From Auraticoccus monumenti (lineage in GTDB: Bacteria; Actinomycetota; Actinomycetes; Propionibacteriales; Propionibacteriaceae), in the NCBI RefSeq assembly GCF_900101785.1, contig NZ_LT629688.1, forward strand, positions 3,782,001-3,846,000: a stretch of 64,000 bases of DNA, in the 5' to 3' direction. A program made the position numbers and the translations under genes. Below are positions 36,149-44,054 of this stretch, one piece after another. The notes beneath the pieces were generated by a model. It was given only the letters and a program-made list of their open reading frames with translations, ran no database searches and was not told the origin of the DNA. The number at the start of each line of letters is the position of its first letter. The stretch's first letter is position 1.

Positions 36149-36748
36149 TCAGGACGGTGCGCGTGGGGACCGTCGGTAGGCCGAGACGGTGGGGTCGCCG
36201 GCCACCCAGAACCGCCAGGGACGCTCCTCCGCGCGGCTCACCCCGACCCGCGGACCAGCCAGCACCGAGGCGTCCGGCAGCGGTTCCCCCGGCTCGAGCC
36301 AGGGCTCCGGCGGTCCCTGCAGGTCGGCGCCCAGGTCCTCCAGCCCGAGCCCGAGGGCCGAGGCGAGGTTCCCGGGGCCGCGGGCCAGCCGGACCGGGTC
36401 GTCGGTGCGGCGGCGCCCGGCGGCCAGCTCGTGACCGCGCACCACCTCACCGGCGCGGAGCAGCACCGCCCGCCCCTCCCCCTCGGGTCCGGTCACCACG
36501 TTGGCGCAGAGGTGGATGCCGTAGGAGCGGTAGACGTAGAGCCGCATCGCCGGGCCGTACATGATGGCCGAGCGCGGGGTGCGGGTGAAGGCGTGCGAGG
36601 CCGGGTCGTCGGGTCCGGCGTAGGCCTCCACCTCGCTCAGCCGCACCGACACCCCGTGGCCGTGCAGCACGGCGCCCAGCAGGGCCCGCGCCTCGGCCAG
36701 GACCGGGTGGTCGGCACCCGGCCCGTCCGGGCCGCTGGTCTCAGGCAC
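36149..36748 (-). CDS. 3-methyladenine DNA glycosylase (AAG/MPG family)
   Basis: Excises alkylated purines in base-excision repair. The 199-residue product covers the whole Pfam PF02245 fold: EVEAYAGPDDPASHAFTRTPRSAIMYGP with the catalytic glutamate, YVYRSYGIHLCANVVTG with the intercalating tyrosine region, and LARGPGNLASALGL. ATG overlaps the 3' end of fabI by 8 bp, so it is co-transcribed with the fatty-acid genes, an arrangement with no obvious functional link. Confidence 0.92.
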   Translation of the reverse strand: MPETSGPDGPGADHPVLAEARALLGAVLHGHGVSVRLSEVEAYAGPDDPASHAFTRTPRSAIMYGPAMRLYVYRSYGIHLCANVVTGPEGEGRAVLLRAGEVVRGHELAAGRRRTDDPVRLARGPGNLASALGLGLEDLGADLQGPPEPWLEPGEPLPDASVLAGPRVGVSRAEERPWRFWVAGDPTVSAYRRSPRAPS

Positions 36749-37511
36749 CCATCGCGTGCACGCCGCCGTCGACGTGGACGATCTCGCCGGTGGTGGCGGG
36801 GAACCAGTCGCTGAGCAGGGCCACGACCGCCCTGGCGGTGGGCTCGAAGTCCTTGGGGTCCCACCCCAGCGGAGCCCGCTCGTCCCAGATGGTGTTGTAG
36901 GCCTCGGTGCCGGGGATGGCCTTCTTGGCCAGCGACTCCAGCGGGCCGGCGGCCACCAGGTTGCTGCGGATGCCCTCCGCGCCGAGGTAGCGGGCGAGGT
37001 AGCGGCTGGTGCTCTCCAGCGCGGCCTTGGCCACGCCCATCCAGTCGTAGCCGGGCCAGGAGATGGTGGCGTCGAAGGTGAGCCCGACGACCGCCGACCC
37101 CGGGCCCATCAGCGGCTTGCACGCCATGGTGAGCGAGGCCAGGGAGTAGGCCGACACCTGGAGGGCGGTGGCCACGTCCGGCCACGGGGTGGTGAGGAAC
37201 TTCCCGCCCAGGGCCGTCTCGGGGTTGCCGAAGGCGATCGAGTGCACGATCCCGTCCAGGGAGTCCACGTGCTGGCGCAGCTGCTCGGGCAGCGCGGCCA
37301 GCTGCTCCTCGTCGGAGACGTTGAGCTCCAGCAGCGCGGGCTCGCTGGGCAGCTTCTTGATCACCCGCCGGGTGATGCCCATCGCCCGCCCGAAGTTGGA
37401 GACGACCACGGTGGCGCCCTGCTCCTGGGCGACCTTGGCGGTGGCGAAGCCGATCGAGGTGTTGAGGGTGACTCCCGCCACCAGGATGTTCTTACCGTCC
37501 AGGATGCCCAT
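36741..37511 (-). CDS. fabI: Enoyl-[ACP] reductase (FabI/InhA type)
   Basis: NADH-dependent last step of fatty-acid elongation. The 256-residue product shows the SDR-like N-terminus GKNILVAGVTLNTSIGFATAKVAQEQGA, IVHSIAFGNPE, and the active-site tyrosine and lysine in PGYDWMGVAKAALES. Sequence details (TFDATISWPGYDWM) are close to mycobacterial InhA. It follows fabG by 74 bp, recalling the mycobacterial mabA-inhA pair; mycolic-acid genes are not seen here, so ordinary type II fatty-acid synthesis is the expected role. Confidence 0.95.
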   Translation of the reverse strand: MGILDGKNILVAGVTLNTSIGFATAKVAQEQGATVVVSNFGRAMGITRRVIKKLPSEPALLELNVSDEEQLAALPEQLRQHVDSLDGIVHSIAFGNPETALGGKFLTTPWPDVATALQVSAYSLASLTMACKPLMGPGSAVVGLTFDATISWPGYDWMGVAKAALESTSRYLARYLGAEGIRSNLVAAGPLESLAKKAIPGTEAYNTIWDERAPLGWDPKDFEPTARAVVALLSDWFPATTGEIVHVDGGVHAMGA

Positions 37512-37585
37512 CAGGTTCCTCTCGTCGTGCTCGTGCTGGTCGTTCGTGCTGCGCTCGCCCGCGGTGGCGGGCCGCCGGTCCGGGC

Positions 37586-38311
37586 TCAGTGCCCCATGCC
37601 GAGGCCGCCGTCGACGGGGATGATCGCCCCGGAGACGTAGCCGGCGGCGTCGCCGGCCAGGAACTCCACCACCGCGGCCACCTCCTGCACGGCACCGAGG
37701 CGGGCGGCCGGGATCCGGGAGCGGTACTCCGCCACCTGGGTCTCGGACAGGCCCGCGGTCATGTCGGTCTCGATGAAGCCCGGCGCCACCACGTTGGCGG
37801 TGATCCCGCGACCACCCAGCTCGCGGGTGATCGAGCGGGCCACGCCGACCAGCCCGGCCTTGCTGGCCGCGTAGTTGACCTGGCCGGCAGAGCCGAGCTG
37901 GCCCACCACCGAGGAGATGAACACCATCCGGCCGAAGCGGGCCCGCATCATCGACCGGGACGCCCGCTTGGCCAGCCGGAAGGAGGCGGTCAGGTTGGTC
38001 TCGACGACGTCGGTGAAGTCGGTCTCGCTCATCCGCAGCAGCAGGGTGTCGCGGGTGATCCCGGCGTTGGCCACCAGCACCTCGACCGGCCCCAGCTCGG
38101 CCTCGACCGTCGCGAAGGCCTGCTCGACCTGCTCGGGGTCGGTCAGCTCGCAGCGCACCGGCAGGGCGCCGTCGGGGACGTCCCCGCTGCGGTAGGTGGC
38201 CGCCACCCGGTGACCCGAGGCCACGAACCGCTCGGTGATGGCCCGGCCGATCCCCCGGCTGCCGCCGGTGACCAGCACCACACGTGATTCCTTCGTCTCC
38301 TGCTCAGGCAC
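37586..38311 (-). CDS. fabG: 3-oxoacyl-[ACP] reductase
   Basis: NADPH-dependent ketoreductase of type II fatty-acid synthesis. The 241-residue SDR has the cofactor loop TGGSRGIGRAI, the NAG motif VANAGITRD, catalytic serine in FISSVVGQ, and YAASKAG, and ends DMTAGLS...PVDGGLGMGH as FabG does. GTG start at 38311. Only 22 bp separate its start from that of the divergent terC; the -10 boxes of both overlap. Confidence 0.95.
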   Translation of the reverse strand: MPEQETKESRVVLVTGGSRGIGRAITERFVASGHRVAATYRSGDVPDGALPVRCELTDPEQVEQAFATVEAELGPVEVLVANAGITRDTLLLRMSETDFTDVVETNLTASFRLAKRASRSMMRARFGRMVFISSVVGQLGSAGQVNYAASKAGLVGVARSITRELGGRGITANVVAPGFIETDMTAGLSETQVAEYRSRIPAARLGAVQEVAAVVEFLAGDAAGYVSGAIIPVDGGLGMGH

Positions 38312-38317
38312 CCCGTC

Positions 38318-38323
38318 ACGCTA
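38318..38323 (-). promoter_or_regulatory. -10 box TAGCGT, leaderless promoter of fabG
   Basis: TAGCGT on the minus strand is six bases before the fabG GTG and overlaps by two bases the opposite-strand TATCGT of terC. Confidence 0.55.
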
Positions 38324-38327
38324 TCGT
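38322..38327 (+). promoter_or_regulatory. -10 box TATCGT, leaderless promoter of terC
   Basis: TATCGT is six bases before the terC GTG at 38334; with the fabG box it forms the 10-bp unit ACGCTATCGT that reads as a -10 in both directions. Confidence 0.55.
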
Positions 38328-38333
38328 CTGCGC

Positions 38334-39167
38334 GTGGAACTCCTCACCAGCCCTGAGATCTGGATCGCCTTCCTGACCCTGCTGGCCCTCGAGCTGGTGC
38401 TCGGCGTGGACAACGTCGTGTTCATCTCGATCCTGGCCAACCGGCTCCCCCCCGAGCAGCGCAAGCGGGCCCGGCTGGTCGGGCTGAGCCTGGCCCTGGT
38501 GATGCGCATCATCCTGCTGTTCTTCGCCTCCTGGATCGTCGGGCTCACCGGCACCCTGTTCGGCGTCGGCCCGTGGGAGGCGCTGCAGATCAGCGGTCGC
38601 GACCTGGTGCTGATCCTCGGTGGGGCCTTCCTGATCTACAAGGCCGTCACCGAGATCCACCACAAGCTGGAGGGCGAGGACGGCCACGACTCCGGCGCCG
38701 GGCGCAAGGCCGCCACCTTCGGCAAGGTGCTGATCCAGATCGTGCTGATCGACATCGTGTTCTCCCTGGACTCCGTGATCACCGCGGTCGGCATGGTCGA
38801 CGAGCTGGCGGTGATGATCGCCGCCGTGGTGATCGCGATCGGCGTGATGATGTTCCTGGCCGAGAAGATCGGCAGCTTCGTCGACCGCCACCCCACGGTC
38901 AAGATGCTGTGCCTGGCGTTCCTGGTGCTGATCGGGGCGACGCTGCTGGCCGAGGGCTTCAACGTGCACGTCAGCAAGGGCGTCATCTACGGCCCGATCG
39001 CCTTCGCCATCGGCGTCGAGGCGCTCAACCTGATCTACCGCGGCCGCGCCGCCCGCCGCTCCGGACGGACCGAGGAGCCGGTGCACCTGCGCTCGAAGTA
39101 CGCCGAGGAGGGCGAGGCGGCCACGCTGACCGCGCCCGGCGCGGCGGTCGACGACACCCGCGACTGA
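38334..39167 (+). CDS. TerC-family integral membrane protein
   Basis: A 277-residue protein with about seven membrane helices. TerC/Alx family signatures are clear: LELVLGVDNVVFISILANRLPPEQRKRAR at the N-terminus and DIVFSLDSVITAVGM in the middle, acidic intramembrane motifs thought to move or coordinate metal ions (Mn2+ export is established for relatives). A cytoplasmic tail of about 45 residues ends the protein. GTG start chosen from the TATCGT box six bases upstream; a longer frame upstream only shadows fabG. Confidence 0.9.
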   Translation: MELLTSPEIWIAFLTLLALELVLGVDNVVFISILANRLPPEQRKRARLVGLSLALVMRIILLFFASWIVGLTGTLFGVGPWEALQISGRDLVLILGGAFLIYKAVTEIHHKLEGEDGHDSGAGRKAATFGKVLIQIVLIDIVFSLDSVITAVGMVDELAVMIAAVVIAIGVMMFLAEKIGSFVDRHPTVKMLCLAFLVLIGATLLAEGFNVHVSKGVIYGPIAFAIGVEALNLIYRGRAARRSGRTEEPVHLRSKYAEEGEAATLTAPGAAVDDTRD

Positions 39168-39191
39168 TCCCCACGCCCCGGGGAGCGACGC

Positions 39192-41138
39192 TCAGACGCT
39201 GACGTCGGCCCGGGCGCCGTCGGCATCGGGCTGCGAGGGCAGCCCGGCCTGCTCGGCGTGCAGCCGGGCGTAGAGGCCGCCCCGGGCCAGCAGCTCCTCG
39301 TGGGTCCCCTGCTCGACCACCCGTCCGCCGGCCAGCCCGTAGATCACGTCCGCGGCCCGGATGGTGGAGAGCCGGTGGGCGATGGCGATGGTGGTGCGGC
39401 CCCGGGCGGCGCGCTCCAGGGCCTCCTGCACCAGGCGCTCGGTGCCGGTGTCCAGGGAGGAGGTGGCCTCGTCCAGGATCAGGATCCGGGGGTCCTTGAG
39501 CAGCACCCGGGCGATGGCCAGCCGCTGCTTCTCCCCACCGGAGAGGCGGTAGCCCCGCTCGCCGGTGATGGTCTCGTAGCCGTCGGCGAAGCTCATGATC
39601 CGGTCGTGGATGTTGGCCGCACGGGCCGCCTGCTCGATCTCCCCGGCGGTGGCCCCCTCCCGGGCGTAGGCGATGTTGTCCCGGATCGTGCCGTGGAACA
39701 GGTACGGCTCCTGGGTGACGATGCCGACCGCGTCGGCCAGCGAGGAGGCGGTCAGGTCGCGGACGTCCACCCCGTCGATCCGCACCGCCCCCTCGGTCAC
39801 CTCGTGGAAGCGGGGGACGAGGTAGGTGGCGGTGGTCTTGCCCGAGCCCGACGGCCCGACCAGCGCCGCCAGCTGCCCGGGCTCCACGGTGAGGTCGACC
39901 TCGCGCAGCGCCCACCCGTCACCGGGGGCGTCCGGGACCGGCATCGCCACCCCGGAGTCGCCGAAGCGGTCGCGCAGCACCGTGCCGCTGAGCGCCCGCG
40001 GCTCGGGGTAGCGGAAGCTGACGGCGTCGAACTCGACCCGCCCGGCCATGGTGGCCACGTCCAGCGCGACCGCGCCGGGGCGCTCCACGACGGCTGGTCG
40101 CAGGTCGAGGTACTCGAAGATCCGGCGGAACAGGGCCAGCGACGTCTGCACGTCCAGGCTGACCCGCATCAGCTGCATCAGCGGCTGCTGCAGCCGGGCC
40201 TGGACGGTGGTGAAGGCGATCAGCGTGCCGGCGGTGAGGGCGTTCCCACCGCCCACCCGGCCGGTGACCATGAACCCGGCGGCGAGGTAGATCAGGGCGG
40301 GGGTGATGGCGAAGAAGGTCTGCACGACCGCCATGAAGGTGCGCCCGGTCATGGCCTGCTGGACCTGGAGCGCGGTCTGCTCCCGGTTCGCCCGCCGGTA
40401 CCGCTCGGTCTCCGCGCCGGCCCGGTTGAACACCTTGGACAGCAGGATGCCGGAGACGCTGAGGGCCTCCTCGGTGATCGCGGTCATCTCCGAGAGCGAC
40501 TCCTGGGTGCGCCGGGCCAGCCGCTGGCGACGCCGGCCGACCCGGACCTGGATCACCACGAACAGCGGCATCAGGACCACGGTGAGGAGGGTCAGCTGCC
40601 AGGAGAGCAGCAGCATCGACACGAACGCGGCCGAGACGGTGACGGTGTTCTGCAGGATCGAGGTGGCCACGTCGGTCAGCACGGTCCGCACCCCGCTGAC
40701 GTCGTTGGCCAGCCGGGACTGGATGGACCCGGTCCGGGTGGCGGTGAAGAAGGCGAGCTCCATCCGCTGCAGGTGCGCGAAGAGGTCGCTGCGCAGGTCC
40801 GCCATGGCCGAGTTGCCGATCACGCTGGTCAGGTAGTTCTGCCCGATGCCGATCAGGGCGGTCACCAGGGGGATGACCACCATGCCCGCGACCAGCCAGC
40901 CCAGCAGGTCCAGCCGCGGGGCGCCCCCGTCCACCGGGAAGAGGGCGCTGTCGAAGACCTCCCGGGTGAGGAAGGGCACCACGGCGGTGAGGGCGGCGGC
41001 CACCACGACGGCCAGCATCACCAGCGCCATCCGGGCCCGGTAGGGCCGGAGCAGGGTCGCGATCCGGCGCAACACCCCCCGGCCGCCGCGCGCGAGCTCG
41101 TCCTCGCCGATGTGGGTGACCGTGAGACCCCGGGGCAA
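39192..41138 (-). CDS. ABC transporter, fused membrane/ATPase (MsbA/LmrA-like exporter)
   Basis: A 648-residue half-transporter that should act as a homodimer or with a partner. Six membrane helices in residues 30-330, then an ATPase domain with Walker A GPSGSGKTTATYLVPRF, Q-loop GIVTQEPYLFHGTI, signature RLSGGEKQRLAIARVLL, Walker B ILILDEATSSLD and H-loop IAHRLSTI. The nucleotide domain contains an unusual insertion of about 35 residues before Walker A (RDRFGDSGVAMPVPDAPGDG). TTG start at 41138 with a GAGGCGAGGCG tract upstream is the likely one; cargo unknown. Confidence 0.88.
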   Translation of the reverse strand: MPRGLTVTHIGEDELARGGRGVLRRIATLLRPYRARMALVMLAVVVAAALTAVVPFLTREVFDSALFPVDGGAPRLDLLGWLVAGMVVIPLVTALIGIGQNYLTSVIGNSAMADLRSDLFAHLQRMELAFFTATRTGSIQSRLANDVSGVRTVLTDVATSILQNTVTVSAAFVSMLLLSWQLTLLTVVLMPLFVVIQVRVGRRRQRLARRTQESLSEMTAITEEALSVSGILLSKVFNRAGAETERYRRANREQTALQVQQAMTGRTFMAVVQTFFAITPALIYLAAGFMVTGRVGGGNALTAGTLIAFTTVQARLQQPLMQLMRVSLDVQTSLALFRRIFEYLDLRPAVVERPGAVALDVATMAGRVEFDAVSFRYPEPRALSGTVLRDRFGDSGVAMPVPDAPGDGWALREVDLTVEPGQLAALVGPSGSGKTTATYLVPRFHEVTEGAVRIDGVDVRDLTASSLADAVGIVTQEPYLFHGTIRDNIAYAREGATAGEIEQAARAANIHDRIMSFADGYETITGERGYRLSGGEKQRLAIARVLLKDPRILILDEATSSLDTGTERLVQEALERAARGRTTIAIAHRLSTIRAADVIYGLAGGRVVEQGTHEELLARGGLYARLHAEQAGLPSQPDADGARADVSV

Positions 41139-41249
41139 CGCCTCGCCTCGCTCCTCCGGCGCCGCCCGCCGGGACGGGCCCCAGCCGGTCCGGCGCCCCG
41201 CGCGACTCTACGTCGGAGGTCCGAGCGGGAACCCGTTGTGGGGCGGACG

Positions 41250-41255
41250 TAGGCT
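41250..41255 (+). promoter_or_regulatory. -10 box TAGGCT, leaderless promoter of the DUF3099 gene
   Basis: TAGGCT, six bases, then GTG at 41262; no ribosome-binding site. Confidence 0.5.
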
Positions 41256-41261
41256 GACGCG

Positions 41262-41651
41262 GTGGCCTCCCGAGACAGCGACGAACGCACCGTCATCACC
41301 GGCGCAGCCCAGGGGCGCTCGGCCGATGCCTCGCGGCGGCAGCGCAACTACCTGATCATGATGGGTATCCGCATGCTGTGCTTCGTCGGGCTGATCTTCG
41401 TGCCCGGCAACCTCAAGTGGGTGCTGCTCGGCGGGGCCGTCGTGCTCCCCTACATCGCCGTGCTGGTGGTCAACCAGGGCGACCAGCGCACGCACACCAC
41501 CCGGACCCCCGCGGTCGCTCCGCAGGAGCCTCCGCTCGTGTCCGACGCCCCGGCCGTCACCGCTGCGCCGGAGGTGATCGAGGGTGAGGTGGTCATCGAC
41601 GACCACCCGCTGCCGGCGCTGGAGGGCCGCCGTCCCGGGAGCGAGCGGTGA
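41262..41651 (+). CDS. DUF3099 membrane protein
   Basis: A 129-residue protein with a charged N-terminus, two adjacent membrane segments (about residues 30-48 and 52-72, MMGIRMLCFVGLIFVPGNLKWVLLGGAVVLPYIAVLVVN) and an acidic, Pro-rich cytoplasmic tail. This is the layout of the DUF3099 family, conserved in actinobacteria and of unknown function. It overlaps the following zinc-ribbon-like gene by four bases (GTGA). Confidence 0.85.
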   Translation: MASRDSDERTVITGAAQGRSADASRRQRNYLIMMGIRMLCFVGLIFVPGNLKWVLLGGAVVLPYIAVLVVNQGDQRTHTTRTPAVAPQEPPLVSDAPAVTAAPEVIEGEVVIDDHPLPALEGRRPGSER

Positions 41652-41845
41652 CCGAGCCGGAGGACACCACCTGCTCGGCCAGGGGCTGCCGGGAGGCGGC
41701 CACGGTCGACCTGCGCTGGAACAACCCCAAGATCCACACCGAGGACCGACGCAAGCACTGGCTGGCCTGCCCGGCGCACGAGTCCTCGCTCTCGGACTTC
41801 CTCGGCGCCCGCGGGTTCCTCCGCGAGACCGTCCCGCTCGGCTGA
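41648..41845 (+). CDS. Small putative zinc-binding protein (65 residues)
   Basis: The product reads MTEPEDTTCSARGCREAATVDLRWNNPKI... with cysteines at C9 and C14 and a later CPAH, giving a C-x4-C...C-x2-H pattern that could bind one zinc. GTG start overlaps the stop of the DUF3099 gene, so the two are translated together; this pairing is common in actinobacteria as far as I recall. No function is known. Confidence 0.75.
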   Translation: MTEPEDTTCSARGCREAATVDLRWNNPKIHTEDRRKHWLACPAHESSLSDFLGARGFLRETVPLG

Positions 41846-41851
41846 GCCGGC

Positions 41852-42868
41852 TCAGCCGCCGATCGCCGACATCGGCCGGTCCGGCTGCAGGAAGCTGGGG
41901 TCGTCGATGCCGTGACCGGGACGCTTGCCCCCCACCACCGTGAGCCACCGCTCGGCGATCTCCTCGTCGGTGGCCCCGCCCCGCAGCAGCGGCCGCAGGT
42001 CGGACTCGGTGCGGGCGAACAGGCAGTTGCGCAGCTGGCCGTCGGCGGTGAGCCTGACCCGGTCGCAGGCGCCGCAGAAGGGCCGGGTGACCGAGGCGAT
42101 GATGCCGACGCGGTGCGCCGTGCCGGCCACCCGGAACAGCTCCGCCGGTGCGCTCCCCCGCTCGGCGCGGTCGTCGACCAGACGCCACCGCCGGCTCAGG
42201 GACTCGTTGATCTCGTCGGCGGTGACCATGTCGTGACGGCTCCACCCGTGCTGGGCGTCCAGCGGCATCTGCTCGATGAAGCGCAGCTGCACCCCGGTGG
42301 CCATCGCCCACTCCAGCAGGTCCGGGGCCTCGTGGTCGTTCACCCCGCGCATCAGCACGGTGTTCACCTTGACCGGCCGGATCCCAGCGCGGACGGCGGC
42401 CTCGACACCGGCCAGCACGTCGGGCAGCCGGCGGCGTCGGGTCAGCTGGGTGAAGGTGTCGGGGTCGAGGGTGTCCAGGGAGATGTTGACCCGGTCCAGG
42501 CCGGCGGCCCGCAGCTCCTCCACCCGGGCGGCGAGCCCGATGCCGTTGGTGGTGAGGGCGATCGAGGGCCGCGGCTCCAGCGCCGCCACCTGGGCGATCA
42601 CCTGGGTCAGGTCGCGACGCAGCAGCGGCTCGCCCCCGGTCAGGCGGACGGAGGTGATCCCCAGCCGGGACACCGCGACCCGCATCAGGCGCTCGAGCTC
42701 GTCGGAGGTGAGCAGCTCGTCGCGTCCCAGCCACTCCAGGCCGTCGGCCGGCATGCAGTAGGTGCAGCGCAGGTTGCAGCGGTCGGTGAGGGACACCCGG
42801 AGGTCCGTCGCGACGCGCCCGTGGCGGTCACGCAGCGGGCGTGGCCAGGTGCTCGGGGTCGCGGACAT
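41852..42868 (-). CDS. moaA: GTP 3',8-cyclase, molybdenum cofactor biosynthesis
   Basis: Radical SAM enzyme for the first step of molybdenum cofactor synthesis. The 338-residue product has the N-terminal cluster C31-x3-C35-x2-C38 (CNLRCTYC), LTGGEPLLRRDL for SAM binding, the C-terminal second cluster in FCGACDRVRLTADGQLRNCLF, and the essential C-terminal GG (MSAIGG). ATG at 42868 with TAGACT six bases upstream. No other moa gene is within view except the divergent DUF6457 gene. Confidence 0.96.
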   Translation of the reverse strand: MSATPSTWPRPLRDRHGRVATDLRVSLTDRCNLRCTYCMPADGLEWLGRDELLTSDELERLMRVAVSRLGITSVRLTGGEPLLRRDLTQVIAQVAALEPRPSIALTTNGIGLAARVEELRAAGLDRVNISLDTLDPDTFTQLTRRRRLPDVLAGVEAAVRAGIRPVKVNTVLMRGVNDHEAPDLLEWAMATGVQLRFIEQMPLDAQHGWSRHDMVTADEINESLSRRWRLVDDRAERGSAPAELFRVAGTAHRVGIIASVTRPFCGACDRVRLTADGQLRNCLFARTESDLRPLLRGGATDEEIAERWLTVVGGKRPGHGIDDPSFLQPDRPMSAIGG

Positions 42869-42874
42869 GCTCCG

Positions 42875-42880
42875 AGTCTA
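42875..42880 (-). promoter_or_regulatory. -10 box TAGACT, leaderless promoter of moaA
   Basis: TAGACT on the minus strand is followed by CGGAGC and the ATG. The GGAG in the spacer is too close to the ATG for an ordinary ribosome site. Confidence 0.5.
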
Positions 42881-42991
42881 GGGACGGCCCGCGAACGCGC
42901 GACGGCCCGGCCCCCTCCGAGCACGGCCGGAGGGCCGTGGCAGGATCGCGGGACGTCAGGAGCACCCCCCGTCGACGACCCGAGGAGCAGC

Positions 42992-43261
42992 GTGAACGAA
43001 GAGACCCGCACCCTCTTTCTGTGGCTGGCCGAGCTGGCCGACGAGCTCGGACTGGACTTCGACCTGGACGAGGACGGCGTGCACGCCGTGCTCGACCTGG
43101 CCCGCGACGCCGCCCACCAGGTGACCCGACCCGCCGCCCCCCTCACCACCTTCATGGTCGGGGTGGCCGTCGGACGCGGCGCCTCGGTGGGGGCCACCGC
43201 GGCCGCGGCCACCCAGCTCGCGCTGACGCGCGGCGAGACCGGACCTGCCGCCGGCGCCTGA
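42992..43261 (+). CDS. DUF6457 protein
   Basis: An 89-residue helical protein beginning MNEETRTLFLWLAELADELGLDFDLDEDGVHAVLDLARDAAHQVTRPAAPLTTFMVGVAVGRG. This is the DUF6457 pattern, usually encoded next to molybdenum cofactor genes in actinobacteria (and sometimes fused to MobA), consistent with divergent moaA here. GTG start is preceded by GAGGAGC at correct spacing. Function unknown; a Moco-related role is inferred from neighbourhood. Confidence 0.85.
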   Translation: MNEETRTLFLWLAELADELGLDFDLDEDGVHAVLDLARDAAHQVTRPAAPLTTFMVGVAVGRGASVGATAAAATQLALTRGETGPAAGA

Positions 43262-43281
43262 GCGCTCCTGGCCGCGGTGGC

Positions 43282-43287
43282 TACGCT
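43282..43287 (+). promoter_or_regulatory. -10 box TACGCT, leaderless promoter of the SURF1 gene
   Basis: TACGCT, six bases, then GTG at 43294. Confidence 0.45.
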
Positions 43288-43293
43288 GGCCCG

Positions 43294-44049
43294 GTGCAGC
43301 GGCTCTGGCTGCGCTGGCTGGTGCTGGCGCTCTTCCTGGTGGTGGTGGCCGTGGCCTTCACCAGCCTCGGGCGCTGGCAGCTGAGCCGGCTGGAGGAGCG
43401 GCGGCTGGGCAACGAGCAGGTGGCCGCCCAGCAGCAGGCCCCTCCCGTGACGGCCGACCAGGCGCTGGCCGACGAGGTCACCGACGCCGAGCAGTGGCAG
43501 CGGGTGGAGGTCAGCGGCGTCTTCGAGGACGAGCAGCTCTCCGTGCCGCACCGCCGCAACGGCGAGGACCCGGGCTACGAGGTGCTGACCCCGCTCCGGC
43601 TGGACGACGGCCGCCACCTGCTGGTGAGCCGGGGCTTCGTCCCCCTCGCGCAGGGTCTGCCGGTCCCCGACACCGTGCCGGCGCCCCCGCCGGGGCCGGT
43701 GGAGGTGGCCGCGTGGCTGCGTCGCAACGAGGTCGGCCGGGACGCCCTGGTCACCCCGGCCGCCGGGTCGGTGCGGCTGGTGAACGTCCCCGCGGTGGCT
43801 GCCACGCTGCCCTACCCCGTCGTGGACACCGGCTGGCTGGCCGCCTACGAGGTGCGACCCGCCCAGGACGGCGGGCTGGAGCCGGTCCTGGTGCCGACCC
43901 CGGAGGAGGGCAACCACTTCTCCTACGCGCTGCAGTGGTTCGCCTTCACCGGGATCGCGGTGGTGGGCGCGGTGGTGCTGGTGCGCGGTGACCTGCGTGA
44001 GCGCCGGGCCGCCCGGGCCGCCGCGGTCGGCGCCGCTCCGGCAGACTGA
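43294..44049 (+). CDS. SURF1-family cytochrome oxidase biogenesis protein
   Basis: A 251-residue membrane protein with helices at both ends (about 7-25 and 210-230) and an extracytoplasmic domain between. Family features are LGRWQLSRLEERR after the first helix, VEVSGVF, GYEVLTPLRLDDGRHLLVSRGFVP, and NHFSYALQWFAF before the last helix. SURF1 proteins aid heme a insertion into aa3-type oxidase, so the organism is expected to respire aerobically. A GTG start is supported by the TACGCT box. Tail is Ala/Arg-rich. Confidence 0.93.
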   Translation: MQRLWLRWLVLALFLVVVAVAFTSLGRWQLSRLEERRLGNEQVAAQQQAPPVTADQALADEVTDAEQWQRVEVSGVFEDEQLSVPHRRNGEDPGYEVLTPLRLDDGRHLLVSRGFVPLAQGLPVPDTVPAPPPGPVEVAAWLRRNEVGRDALVTPAAGSVRLVNVPAVAATLPYPVVDTGWLAAYEVRPAQDGGLEPVLVPTPEEGNHFSYALQWFAFTGIAVVGAVVLVRGDLRERRAARAAAVGAAPAD

Positions 44050-44054
44050 GCCCC

